Assembly (NCBI GenBank): GCA_023133315.1
Contig: JAGLWR010000027.1
Span: 1 to 11,187, forward strand
Direction: 5' to 3'
Length of the DNA stretch: 11,187 nucleotides
Source: Methanomicrobia archaeon
Lineage (GTDB): Archaea; Methanobacteriota_B; Thermococci; Methanofastidiosales; B48-G16
Made by a program: the position numbers and the translations under genes. The notes beneath the pieces are model-generated. The model did no database searches. It saw only the letters and a program-made list of their open reading frames with translations, and had not been told where the DNA came from. Below are positions 1 to 6,890 of the stretch, one piece after another (positions within the stretch are counted from its first letter, which is position 1; each line of letters starts with the position of its first letter).

Positions 1-2
1 AA

Positions 3-68
3 TATATAAGGAAAGATAGTGTTCTACACATAGGAAACACAGTTCATGCCCAGATGGTGAGGACATGA
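3..68 (+). CDS. C-terminal end of an upstream gene (partial, unidentified)
   Basis: The frame starting at base 3 is open for 21 codons and ends at TGA 66-68. The tail reads in part DSVLHIGNTVHAQ and then ends MVRT. The other two forward frames stop at once (TAA at 7-9, TAG at 18-20). The stop overlaps the nmd3 start codon as ATGA, the same coupling seen at 2162 and 9395 in this window, which supports a real upstream gene in the same operon. The tail is too short for me to name the family. The AATATATAA at 1-9 resembles a TATA box but lies inside this reading frame, so I do not call it a promoter. Confidence 0.6.
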   Translation, partial: YIRKDSVLHIGNTVHAQMVRT

Positions 69-1096
69 GATGTTGTATCTGCGGAAAGGAAACAGAAATA
101 TTACAGGAGGGAATGTGCGAATCCTGTTTCTCAAAGGAAAAATCACCTTTTTCTATAGATAAAATAATAAAACTTCAGATCTGTAAACACTGCGGAGCGT
201 TTTATTTAAATAAATGGGAACACGGAACGATAAGAGATATGACAACAAAAACGGTTTTATACTATCTGAAACCGAAAAAAAACTTTGAAATAGTTGACAG
301 AATAGAAAACATAAAAAAGAATCAGATGCAGATAGATTTTTCCTTCAGAAAAGAAAAGACAGATGTTACTATCAAATTGCTCGCTATCAATGGATTTAAG
401 ATAGAAGAGGATCTGTTCTCAGAGATAATCTTTGAGTATACCACATGCCTTACATGTTCCAGAGTTCGTGGAGGATATTATGAGGCTGTGATCCAGATGA
501 GAAGAAAAGAAGGTATACTGGACGAAAAAGAACGAGATGATATTACAGAAATTATAGAAGAAATCACTGAAGAAAATGCTGTTTCGAAGATTATAAATAA
601 AAAAGAAGGGATTGACTTTTATTTTATATCAAAAAAAATGGCAACAAAAACGTTAGAGTTCCTGAGATCGAAGTACGGTGGAAAGATAAAAAAGAGCTTT
701 GAAGTATATGGGAGAGATAAATCCCGGGCAATATCTGTTCTCAGACTGCCGAAGTACAAAAAAGGAATGCTCATTGAACACAACGACGAAATCTTGGTTG
801 TAGAAGAAGCCAGAAACTCCTTGGATGTCAGAACACTCTCGGGAGAGAGAAAAAGATTCTTGTGGAAAACAGTGGATAGAAAAGAGTTTACGGTTTTAGA
901 GAACCCGGAATTAGAAAATGTTATGATCACAGAGATAACTCCTGAAAAGATCCAGGTCATGTCTCTAAAAAATTATGACACGTTTTACCTGAGAAAGAAG
1001 GATCTGCCAAAAGATATAAATATAGAAGTTGAAAAAGAGTATAAAGCAATCCGAAGAGAAAATAACCTTGAAATATGGTGGTACTATGGACGTTGA
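65..1096 (+). CDS. nmd3: 60S ribosomal export protein NMD3 homologue (archaeal)
   Basis: This is the archaeal NMD3 homologue, 343 residues. In eukaryotes NMD3 is the Crm1 adaptor that exports pre-60S ribosomal subunits. Archaea have no nucleus, so the protein is inferred to act in large-subunit maturation or quality control in the cytoplasm. Two treble-clef-like zinc sites are visible: C3/C6 with C18/C21, and C40/C43 with C128/C131. Family motifs follow: GGYYEAVIQMR (136-146), GIDFYFISKKMA (182-193) and GRDKSRAISVLRLP (216-229). The acidic and basic middle region matches the usual archaeal length. The start ATG at 65 follows GGTGAGG (56-62), a strong SD. The gene overlaps the stop of the upstream reading frame by four bases and runs 11 bases into tyrS, so the three are probably co-translated. 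The identification is secure; the precise role in archaea is inference. Confidence 0.93.
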   Translation: MRCCICGKETEILQEGMCESCFSKEKSPFSIDKIIKLQICKHCGAFYLNKWEHGTIRDMTTKTVLYYLKPKKNFEIVDRIENIKKNQMQIDFSFRKEKTDVTIKLLAINGFKIEEDLFSEIIFEYTTCLTCSRVRGGYYEAVIQMRRKEGILDEKERDDITEIIEEITEENAVSKIINKKEGIDFYFISKKMATKTLEFLRSKYGGKIKKSFEVYGRDKSRAISVLRLPKYKKGMLIEHNDEILVVEEARNSLDVRTLSGERKRFLWKTVDRKEFTVLENPELENVMITEITPEKIQVMSLKNYDTFYLRKKDLPKDINIEVEKEYKAIRRENNLEIWWYYGR

Positions 1097-2165
1097 AGAT
1101 AAGATAAAACTGGTAAACAGATTGCCAACGGAGGAAGTAATAACACGGGAAGAATTAAAAAATATTTTTGAAACGAACGATGCACCTCTGGCATATCAGG
1201 GTTTTGAGCCTTCGGGATTGGCACATCTTGGTACAGGACTTATTACCGCTATGAAGACAGTAGACATGACAAATGCAGGTATAAAGTTCATCTTATTTCT
1301 GGCAGACTGGCATGCCTGGATCAACGAAAAAATGAGCGGAAACCTGGAATTGATCAGAAAATCCGGGGAATATCTCAAAGAAGTGTGGGGCTCTCTGGGT
1401 GTAGACGAAAAAAAAGTAAAATATCTGTGGGCATCTGAACTTTCCAATGACCTATCCTACTGGGAGAAGGTAATAAGGGTAACGAAAAGTACGACAATCG
1501 CGCGTATGACCCGCTGTTTGACGATAATGGGTAGAAAAGAGGGAGAGATGCAGAATGTCGCTCAGTATATCTATCCCGCGATGCAGGCTTCTGACATACT
1601 CCAGATGGATCTTGATATTGCATGTGCGGGGATGGATCAGAGAAAGGCGCAGATACTTGCCAGAGAAATAAGTGAAAAATTGAGTGTTAAAAAACCTATC
1701 TGTGTCCATTATCATCTCCTGATGGGACTCACAGAACCTACAACATCGGGATTCGATAAAGATTTAAAGACGGATCTCGCTATAAGCTCCAAGATGAGTA
1801 AATCCGCGCCAAAAGCCAATATTTTTGTCCATGACACGGAGGAAGAGATAAGAGAAAAGATAAAAGGAGCTTACTGTCCTGCAAAACTCGTAGAGAACAA
1901 TCCAATCCTCGAGATCGCCCAATATATCGTTTTTAGAGGAGAAGAGAAAGAATTCACAATCCATAGACCCGAAAAGTTTGGGGGGGACACAACGTTCTGG
2001 AGATATGAAGAATTAAAAAATAAATTCAGAGAAGGAGATGTTCATCCTTTAGACCTGAAAAATAGTATCTCGGAAAAGTTAATAAAAATACTTGAACCGT
2101 GTAGAAAACATTTTGAGAATAAGAAAGATATCATAGACGAGTTATTAAGAGGTACGTCTCGATGA
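1086..2165 (+). CDS. tyrS: tyrosyl-tRNA synthetase, archaeal type
   Basis: Class I aminoacyl-tRNA synthetase of 359 residues that charges tRNA-Tyr using ATP. The HIGH signature is HLGTG (47-51) and the KMSKS loop is KMSKS (236-240). Tyrosine-pocket residues expected from the M. jannaschii enzyme are present: Y37 in YQGFEPSG, the Y163-Q167-D170 pattern in YPAMQASD, and Q185 in GMDQRK. The C-terminal anticodon-binding part contains FGGDTT and HPLDLKN, as I recall from the Pyrococcus type of about 375 residues, so the length is normal. I chose ATG 1086 rather than the upstream in-frame ATG at 1029. The 1086 start gives the conserved MDVEDKI opening and has GGTGG at 1077-1081 as an SD. The longer start would bury 57 more bases inside nmd3. 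The gene overlaps nmd3 by 11 bases and the next gene by 4, so it is mid-operon. Confidence 0.95.
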   Translation: MDVEDKIKLVNRLPTEEVITREELKNIFETNDAPLAYQGFEPSGLAHLGTGLITAMKTVDMTNAGIKFILFLADWHAWINEKMSGNLELIRKSGEYLKEVWGSLGVDEKKVKYLWASELSNDLSYWEKVIRVTKSTTIARMTRCLTIMGRKEGEMQNVAQYIYPAMQASDILQMDLDIACAGMDQRKAQILAREISEKLSVKKPICVHYHLLMGLTEPTTSGFDKDLKTDLAISSKMSKSAPKANIFVHDTEEEIREKIKGAYCPAKLVENNPILEIAQYIVFRGEEKEFTIHRPEKFGGDTTFWRYEELKNKFREGDVHPLDLKNSISEKLIKILEPCRKHFENKKDIIDELLRGTSR

Positions 2166-3256
2166 AGTTCCTTATCTTGGGATTCGGTAAAATAGGAAAA
2201 ACCTTAGCTGATTATCTTCAGAAATACGAGATAGGTGTCATTGACTCTGACAAAACGGCATTGAAAACAGCTGCAAAGTCTGGATTTGAAATATATAACG
2301 AAGATATTACCAAAAATTCGATAATAGATATAATGAGAGGGTATGACTGCGTTATCAGTGCTGTAACGTATAAATTCAACTATGAACTTGCAAAAAAAGC
2401 CGTGAAGGCTAAAACTAATTTCTGCGATCTTGGTGGGAACGATACAATCGTTGATAAAGAGCTGAGCCTTCATGAAGAAGCTAAAAAAGAAGAAATAATC
2501 ATTCTTCCTGACTGCGGACTTGCTCCGGGCCTGGTGGATATTCTGGCAGCCTTTGCTTACTCTGAAGACTGCAGAGAAATAAGGATGAGAGTCGGAGGTC
2601 TTCCACAAACTCCGCAAGGTCCATTAAAATATAAAATAGTATTTTCTCCCGAGGGGTTAATAAATGAGTACGTAGAAAAAGTGAGAATAATAAAAAACTC
2701 TAAGATAGCGTATGTAGAGCCGTTAACGGGATTGGAAGAGATAACGTTTGGGGATGAAGTTTATGAAGCATTTTATACCTCTGGAGGGACATCTACTCTG
2801 CCAAAAACTTTTGAGAATAAACTAACTTATCTTGATTATAAAACTATCAGATTTCCTGGACACTGTAATCTAATAAAACCTGTATTGGAAATGGGATTTG
2901 CCGGTACAGAAGAGAAAGAGATCGATGGAAAATTAATAACTCCAAGAGAAGTATTGATACATTTACTCTCTAAAAATCTCAGTTATGAAAGTAAAGACAC
3001 GGTACTTCTCAGAATCACTGCAGAAGGAGAAAAAAGAACAATTTTTGAGTTACTGGATTATGAAAAAGAGTTTACAGCAATGGCAAGAACTACTGCATAT
3101 CCTGCAGCTCTTTCTTCTATTCTTGTCACGGAAAGTGATATCGCGGGAGCGATTCCTCAAGAAATTTTAATCCCGAAACTGATAAGTGAAAAACAATATG
3201 TGAAAGAACTGGAAAAAAAGGATATCAATATCAAGAAGAAAATTGAAAAAATATAA
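2162..3256 (+). CDS. saccharopine dehydrogenase family protein, L-lysine 6-dehydrogenase-like
   Basis: NAD(P)-dependent oxidoreductase of 364 residues. The N-terminal Rossmann domain has GFGKIG (7-12, the GxGxxG pattern), with D28 at the end of beta-2, which suggests NAD rather than NADP. The middle part carries PDCGLAPG (116-123), VGGLPQ (144-149), YTSGGTSTL (205-213) and YKTIRFPGH (226-234). These resemble, from memory, the bacterial NAD-dependent L-lysine 6-dehydrogenase, which makes alpha-aminoadipate semialdehyde from lysine. Saccharopine reductase-like relatives share the fold, so the substrate is uncertain. The gene starts at ATG 2162, overlapping the tyrS stop as ATGA, with AGAGGT (2148-2153) as SD. 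It is therefore coupled to translation genes with no obvious metabolic partner in the window. Family confidence is high; lysine as substrate is perhaps 60 percent. Confidence 0.85.
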   Translation: MKFLILGFGKIGKTLADYLQKYEIGVIDSDKTALKTAAKSGFEIYNEDITKNSIIDIMRGYDCVISAVTYKFNYELAKKAVKAKTNFCDLGGNDTIVDKELSLHEEAKKEEIIILPDCGLAPGLVDILAAFAYSEDCREIRMRVGGLPQTPQGPLKYKIVFSPEGLINEYVEKVRIIKNSKIAYVEPLTGLEEITFGDEVYEAFYTSGGTSTLPKTFENKLTYLDYKTIRFPGHCNLIKPVLEMGFAGTEEKEIDGKLITPREVLIHLLSKNLSYESKDTVLLRITAEGEKRTIFELLDYEKEFTAMARTTAYPAALSSILVTESDIAGAIPQEILIPKLISEKQYVKELEKKDINIKKKIEKI

Positions 3257-3258
3257 AA
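3251..3258 (+). promoter_or_regulatory. possible TATA box for the threonine dehydrogenase gene
   Basis: ATATAAAA lies at the very end of the preceding gene. With the usual archaeal spacing of about 25 bases it would start transcription near 3278-3282, just ahead of the hairpin at 3282. The match is good but the region is A-rich, so chance is possible. Confidence 0.35.
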
Positions 3259-3281
3259 ACAATAACTCGGTAACATGTACG

Positions 3282-3302
3282 GGGCAGAGATCAAAACTGC
3301 CC
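3282..3302 (+). promoter_or_regulatory. hairpin abutting the threonine dehydrogenase ribosome-binding site
   Basis: GGGCAG (3282-3287) and CTGCCC (3297-3302) form a perfect 6-bp, GC-rich stem with a 9-base loop. The next base begins AGGAGGATC (3303-3311), the strong SD for the ATG at 3316. A stem stacked directly against the SD is unusual here. It could protect the mRNA 5' end, tune initiation, or bind a regulator. No terminator-like U tract follows it. Confidence 0.5.
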
Positions 3303-3315
3303 AGGAGGATCTAGC

Positions 3316-4266
3316 ATGAAAAATATTCTCGTAACTGGAGCTTGTGGCCAGATAGGGTCTGAATTAGTGGAAAAACTGAGAGAAAAGTATGGCAATGAAA
3401 ACGTTGTGGCAACGGGTCATAAAACGCCTCCTACAGAGAAGATGCGAAAAGCGGGACCATTTGAATATATTGACGTAGTTCGCAAGGAGGAAATAGCGAA
3501 TGTTGTAAAAAAATATGATATAGGCACGATCTATCACATGGGCGCTATTCTCTCCGCCGTGGGGGAGCAGAAACCTCAGCTTGCATTTAACGTAAATCTT
3601 ATCGGACTGTACAATGTCCTGAAAGTAGGAAGAGAACAGAAGCTTGAACGTATCATGGTACCGAGTTCCATCGCAGCATTCGGCCCCGATACTCCCAAGG
3701 ATAACACACCGAATGAAACCATCCTGCGTCCCACGACAATGTACGGAGTCACAAAAGTAGCTGGAGAACTTCTTGGAGACTATTACTTCCATAAATTTGG
3801 AGTAGACGTGAGGGGTATGCGATTTCCGGGAATTATCAGCAGCGAGACATTACCCGGTGGCGGAACGACCGATTATGCTGTTGCGATATACTACGAAGCG
3901 ATAAAAAATAAGAGATACACGTGCTTTGTACGTGAAGATACCGTACTCCCTATGATGTACATGCCAGACGCCACTAAAGCTCTCATGGATCTGGCTGAAG
4001 CTGATGTCTCTAAACTGAAACATCACTGCGACTTCAACGTCAATGCGATGAGTTTCTCTGCTGGAGAGCTTGCTGCTTCGATTAAGAAACATATACCTGA
4101 ATTCGTCTGCGAGTATAAACCTGATTACCGGCAAGAAATTGCGGATTCGTGGCCGAGATCCCTTAATGATTCAGCAGCGAGAAAAGAATGGGGATGGAAA
4201 CCGAAGTACGATCTTCCCGCCATGACAAAAGATATGCTGGAGAAATTGTCAAAGAAGCTTAAATAA
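3316..4266 (+). CDS. tdh: L-threonine 3-dehydrogenase, short-chain (SDR/epimerase-like) type
   Basis: Oxidises L-threonine to 2-amino-3-ketobutyrate with NAD+; in most organisms 2-amino-3-ketobutyrate CoA ligase (Kbl) then makes glycine and acetyl-CoA. The protein is 316 residues, an extended SDR related to UDP-galactose 4-epimerase. The dinucleotide motif is G8-x2-G11-x2-G14 (GACGQIG), and the catalytic pair is Y143-x3-K147 (YGVTK), with the serine in PSSIAAFG (116-123). LPGGGTTDYA (179-188) and MMYMPDA (213-219) are, as I recall, typical of threonine dehydrogenases of this type and not of sugar epimerases. The start ATG follows AGGAGG (3303-3308) by seven bases, the best SD in the window. 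No kbl gene is present. GC is higher than in most neighbours, so different ancestry or strong expression is possible. A nucleotide-sugar epimerase is the less likely alternative. Confidence 0.87.
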   Translation: MKNILVTGACGQIGSELVEKLREKYGNENVVATGHKTPPTEKMRKAGPFEYIDVVRKEEIANVVKKYDIGTIYHMGAILSAVGEQKPQLAFNVNLIGLYNVLKVGREQKLERIMVPSSIAAFGPDTPKDNTPNETILRPTTMYGVTKVAGELLGDYYFHKFGVDVRGMRFPGIISSETLPGGGTTDYAVAIYYEAIKNKRYTCFVREDTVLPMMYMPDATKALMDLAEADVSKLKHHCDFNVNAMSFSAGELAASIKKHIPEFVCEYKPDYRQEIADSWPRSLNDSAARKEWGWKPKYDLPAMTKDMLEKLSKKLK

Positions 4267-4290
4267 TGAATAAAAAGGTTGAAGAATACT

Positions 4291-4836
4291 ATGAAAACAT
4301 CAAAGGGGAGCGCAAAATTTCTAATTGGAGATAGGATCTATCTCAGACCGATAGAACCAGAAGATTTACCGTTAATTCAAAGATGGATCAATGACCCTGA
4401 GATAAGAATCCTGGAAGGCGAGGTTCTACCTACGAGTATATCGGACGAAAAGGAATGGCTTGAAAATCTATACAAAGATAAGAGCAAAGTATGGTTTGTT
4501 GTTGCTCTAAAAGATAACGACAAGATGATAGGAACGGGAGGTTTTTTGAGAATCTATTATATATGGAGGAACGCAGACCTCAGCATTATGATTGGGGAGA
4601 AAGAAGAATGGGGCAAAGGATACGGAACTGAGGCGATACGTCTTTTACTAAGTTATGGATTCGAAGCCCTAAATTTCCACAGGATATCCCTTGGTGTCTT
4701 CGATTTTAACAAAAGAGCTATACGCGCTTATAAAAAAGCAGGATTCAAAAAAGAAGGCGTATTAAGAGACGGTTATTATTGTAACAGCAAGTACCATGAT
4801 GTTATCATGATGAGTATTCTGGAGGGTGAATTCTGA
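4291..4836 (+). CDS. GNAT family N-acetyltransferase, RimJ/RimL-like
   Basis: Acetyl-CoA-dependent acetyltransferase of 181 residues. It opens with the family's typical GDRIYLRPIEPEDLP (13-27). The acetyl-CoA pyrophosphate loop is EWGKGYGTEA (106-115), followed by FHRISLGVFDFNKRA (129-143) with N140, and Y147 before AGF (150-152), the usual motif B region. Relatives acetylate ribosomal protein N-termini, polyamines or small metabolites; the substrate cannot be told from sequence. I use ATG 4291 rather than an in-frame TTG at 4279: the TTG has its AGG directly adjacent, whereas AGGTTG (4276-4281) is better spaced for 4291. The gene lies 24 bases after tdh and is probably co-transcribed with it. 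Confidence 0.85.
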   Translation: MKTSKGSAKFLIGDRIYLRPIEPEDLPLIQRWINDPEIRILEGEVLPTSISDEKEWLENLYKDKSKVWFVVALKDNDKMIGTGGFLRIYYIWRNADLSIMIGEKEEWGKGYGTEAIRLLLSYGFEALNFHRISLGVFDFNKRAIRAYKKAGFKKEGVLRDGYYCNSKYHDVIMMSILEGEF

Positions 4837-4890
4837 GAACTGCGGGAAAAGAAGTGCTAGTAATGAAATCTATCGTTTGACAGAATAAAG

Positions 4891-4898
4891 TTAAAAAG
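4891..4898 (+). promoter_or_regulatory. TATA box for a probable leaderless glycosyltransferase transcript
   Basis: TTAAAAAG sits with its centre about 25 bases before the ATG at 4919, the archaeal TATA-to-start distance. No SD-like sequence is found between them (the run is CTCTCAATTATCTTT). The simplest reading is that transcription begins at or within a few bases of the start codon. Confidence 0.6.
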
Positions 4899-4918
4899 CC
4901 TTTCTCTCAATTATCTTT

Positions 4919-5920
4919 ATGAATATCCTCATGATAGGGATGTACCCTCCCAACATAGGAGGGATAGCTACACACATCTATTATCTCAAGAAGGAGCTCG
5001 AAAAAAATCATAATATTTATGTTCTCAACTACGGAAAGTCTCAAGAAGACAGAGTTTTTTCCACATATGCCCCTAAAAAATTCAGAGGGTTCTTTTTTCT
5101 GTCGAGTGGAGGCAGTAAAATTCTAAAAATTATAAAAAAATACGATATAGACATTATTCATTCTCACTACATACTTCCCTCAGGTCTTTTAGGTGTCTTT
5201 GGGAAATTTTTTACTAAAAGAAAACTGATTATCTCTGCTCATGGGAGTGACGTGAATATTCTGATGAAAAAGAAATATGGACGTTGTATATGCAAATATG
5301 TCTTAAAAAAGAGTGATTACCTGATAGCCAACAGTAAAAGTGTTGCAGAAAACCTGAGTAAATATAATAGAGTGGAGATAGTTTATAACGGTGTAGATTT
5401 GAACCGATTTTATCCAAAATCCTATAAAAGAGAAGGGGTGACGTATATAGGCGCATTGACAAAAGAAAAGAGCGTGGATACGCTTCTGAAAGCATGGAAA
5501 AATCCATGGATCGTAGGAGACGGTCCCGAACGATCGAACTTAGAAAAAGTTGGAGGTACGTTCTTTGGTTACAGACTTGATACGGAAGAGATTCTCAACG
5601 AAAGTAAAGTTCTCGTTCTGCCGTCAAGAAAGGAAGGATTTGGGATGGTGTTATTAGAAGCCATGGCATGCGGCACCCCTGTTATAGCAAGAAATATCCC
5701 GGGGATTAGTGAAATAGTAAAAAACAATTATAATGGATATTTGTTTGAAAAAGACTCAGAATTAAAAGGATTAATAGAGAAAATTCTAGAAGATGAAAAT
5801 TTAAGAGAAAAATTTATCAAGAATGGGTTAAAAACAGTGAAAAATTTCACATGGGAGAAAACAGCTGAAAAAGTTCTGAAAATATATGAGATGGTGCTTG
5901 ATTATTCAAAAAGAATTTAA
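4919..5920 (+). CDS. GT4-family glycosyltransferase (GT-B fold)
   Basis: Retaining glycosyltransferase of 333 residues that transfers sugar from a nucleotide-sugar donor, probably in surface polysaccharide, glycolipid or protein glycosylation at the inner membrane face. The N-terminal domain begins MNILMIGMYPPNIGG, with the glycine pair at 14-15 that contacts the donor phosphate. AHGSD (107-111) and YNGVDLNRF (156-164) follow. The C-terminal donor domain has VGDGPE (199-204) and the E-x7-E motif at E239 and E247 within EGFGMVLLE, then GTPVIARNIPG (252-262). It is somewhat short for GT4 because the region around 185-215 is compact. GC is clearly lower than in neighbours (11 to 16 GC per 60 bases in sampled lines), suggesting separate ancestry. 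The start is probably leaderless. The stop is 22 bases before rfcS. Acceptor and sugar are unknown. Confidence 0.9.
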   Translation: MNILMIGMYPPNIGGIATHIYYLKKELEKNHNIYVLNYGKSQEDRVFSTYAPKKFRGFFFLSSGGSKILKIIKKYDIDIIHSHYILPSGLLGVFGKFFTKRKLIISAHGSDVNILMKKKYGRCICKYVLKKSDYLIANSKSVAENLSKYNRVEIVYNGVDLNRFYPKSYKREGVTYIGALTKEKSVDTLLKAWKNPWIVGDGPERSNLEKVGGTFFGYRLDTEEILNESKVLVLPSRKEGFGMVLLEAMACGTPVIARNIPGISEIVKNNYNGYLFEKDSELKGLIEKILEDENLREKFIKNGLKTVKNFTWEKTAEKVLKIYEMVLDYSKRI

Positions 5921-5942
5921 ATCTATACAGTGAGGTAAACGT

Positions 5943-6890
5943 ATGAAAATTGAAGAGCCGTGGACTGAGAAATACAGACCGAAAACATTGGATGAGATAC
6001 TCGGTAGAGATTATATTGTAGCGAGGCTTAAATCCTATGTCCAGAACAGATCAATGCCTCATATGCTCTTTGCAGGACCTGCTGGTGTCGGAAAAACAAC
6101 TTCTGCCTTATGTTTGGCACAAGATCTTTTTGGCGAGTACTGGTACCAGAATTTTCAGGAAACGAACGCTTCTGACGAGAGAGGGATAAATGTCGTAAGG
6201 GAAAAAATAAAAAATTTTGCCAGAACAAAAGCAATAGGGGGAGATTTCAAGATAATATTCCTGGATGAAGCCGATGCTTTGACATCTGATGCTCAAAATG
6301 CTTTGAGGAGAACTATGGAAATCTTTGCAAGATCTTGTAGATTTATATTATCATGCAATTATTCTTCGAAGATAATAGGGCCGATCCAGTCGAGATGTGC
6401 TGTTTTCAGGTTTGGACCTCTCGACGAGAAAGCTATTTTGAAAATGATCGATAGAATATCAAAAAATGAGACCTTGACCCTTACGAAGAGCGGAAAAAAA
6501 GCGATAGTCTATGTATCCGAAGGAGACATGCGAAAAGCAGTCAATACATTGCAGGCTGCTGCATTTTTGGAGAAAGAGATCGATGAAGAACTTATATATC
6601 AGGTGGCCACGAAAGCAAAACCTGTCGAAATAAAAGAGATGATCATCTTAGCATTGAATGGTGAATTTTTAAAAGCTAGAAACAAACTTGATACCCTTCT
6701 CTTAAAATATGGATTATCCGGAGAGGATATCCTGAGACAGATCCATAGAGAGATCTTCACTCTGGATATTGACGAAGAAAAGAAGATAAAACTTGTCGAT
6801 GTGACAGGAGAGCATGATTTCAGACTTGTAGAGGGGAGTAATGAGCGAATACAGATAGAAGCGCTGCTGGCAAAATTTGCCGTGATATAA
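5943..6890 (+). CDS. rfcS: replication factor C small subunit (clamp loader)
   Basis: AAA+ ATPase of 315 residues. In archaea, usually four copies of RfcS join one RfcL to open the PCNA ring and load it on primed DNA. The RFC opening is WTEKYRPKTLDEI (7-19). Walker A is GPAGVGKTT (45-53), Walker B is IIFLDEAD (104-111), and the SRC motif with the trans-acting arginine finger is SRC (150-152). Sensor 2 lies near GDMRKAVNTLQ, and the collar domain completes the C-terminus. The length is normal and there is no intein, although archaeal rfcS genes sometimes carry one. TGAGGT (5931-5936) is a strong SD for ATG 5943. The gene follows the glycosyltransferase by 22 bases and rfcL starts at the base after its stop. 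Confidence 0.96.
   Translation: MKIEEPWTEKYRPKTLDEILGRDYIVARLKSYVQNRSMPHMLFAGPAGVGKTTSALCLAQDLFGEYWYQNFQETNASDERGINVVREKIKNFARTKAIGGDFKIIFLDEADALTSDAQNALRRTMEIFARSCRFILSCNYSSKIIGPIQSRCAVFRFGPLDEKAILKMIDRISKNETLTLTKSGKKAIVYVSEGDMRKAVNTLQAAAFLEKEIDEELIYQVATKAKPVEIKEMIILALNGEFLKARNKLDTLLLKYGLSGEDILRQIHREIFTLDIDEEKKIKLVDVTGEHDFRLVEGSNERIQIEALLAKFAVI

Noticed and set aside
1..10. AATATATAAG as a promoter TATA box for nmd3
   Set aside because: It lies inside an open frame that ends by overlapping the nmd3 start as ATGA, so an internal operon position is more likely.
19..40. GTGTT/AACAC hairpin near the left edge
   Set aside because: It is a five-base stem with a 12-base loop inside a coding frame, weak enough to be chance.
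1029..1085. N-terminal extension of tyrosyl-tRNA synthetase from ATG 1029
   Set aside because: The extra 19 residues lie within nmd3, do not resemble the family, and ATG 1086 has its own SD and the conserved start.
4837..4918. C/D box small RNA between the acetyltransferase and glycosyltransferase genes
   Set aside because: GTAATGA (4859-4865) is one base off a C box, but there is no CTGA D box on the plus strand in the gap.
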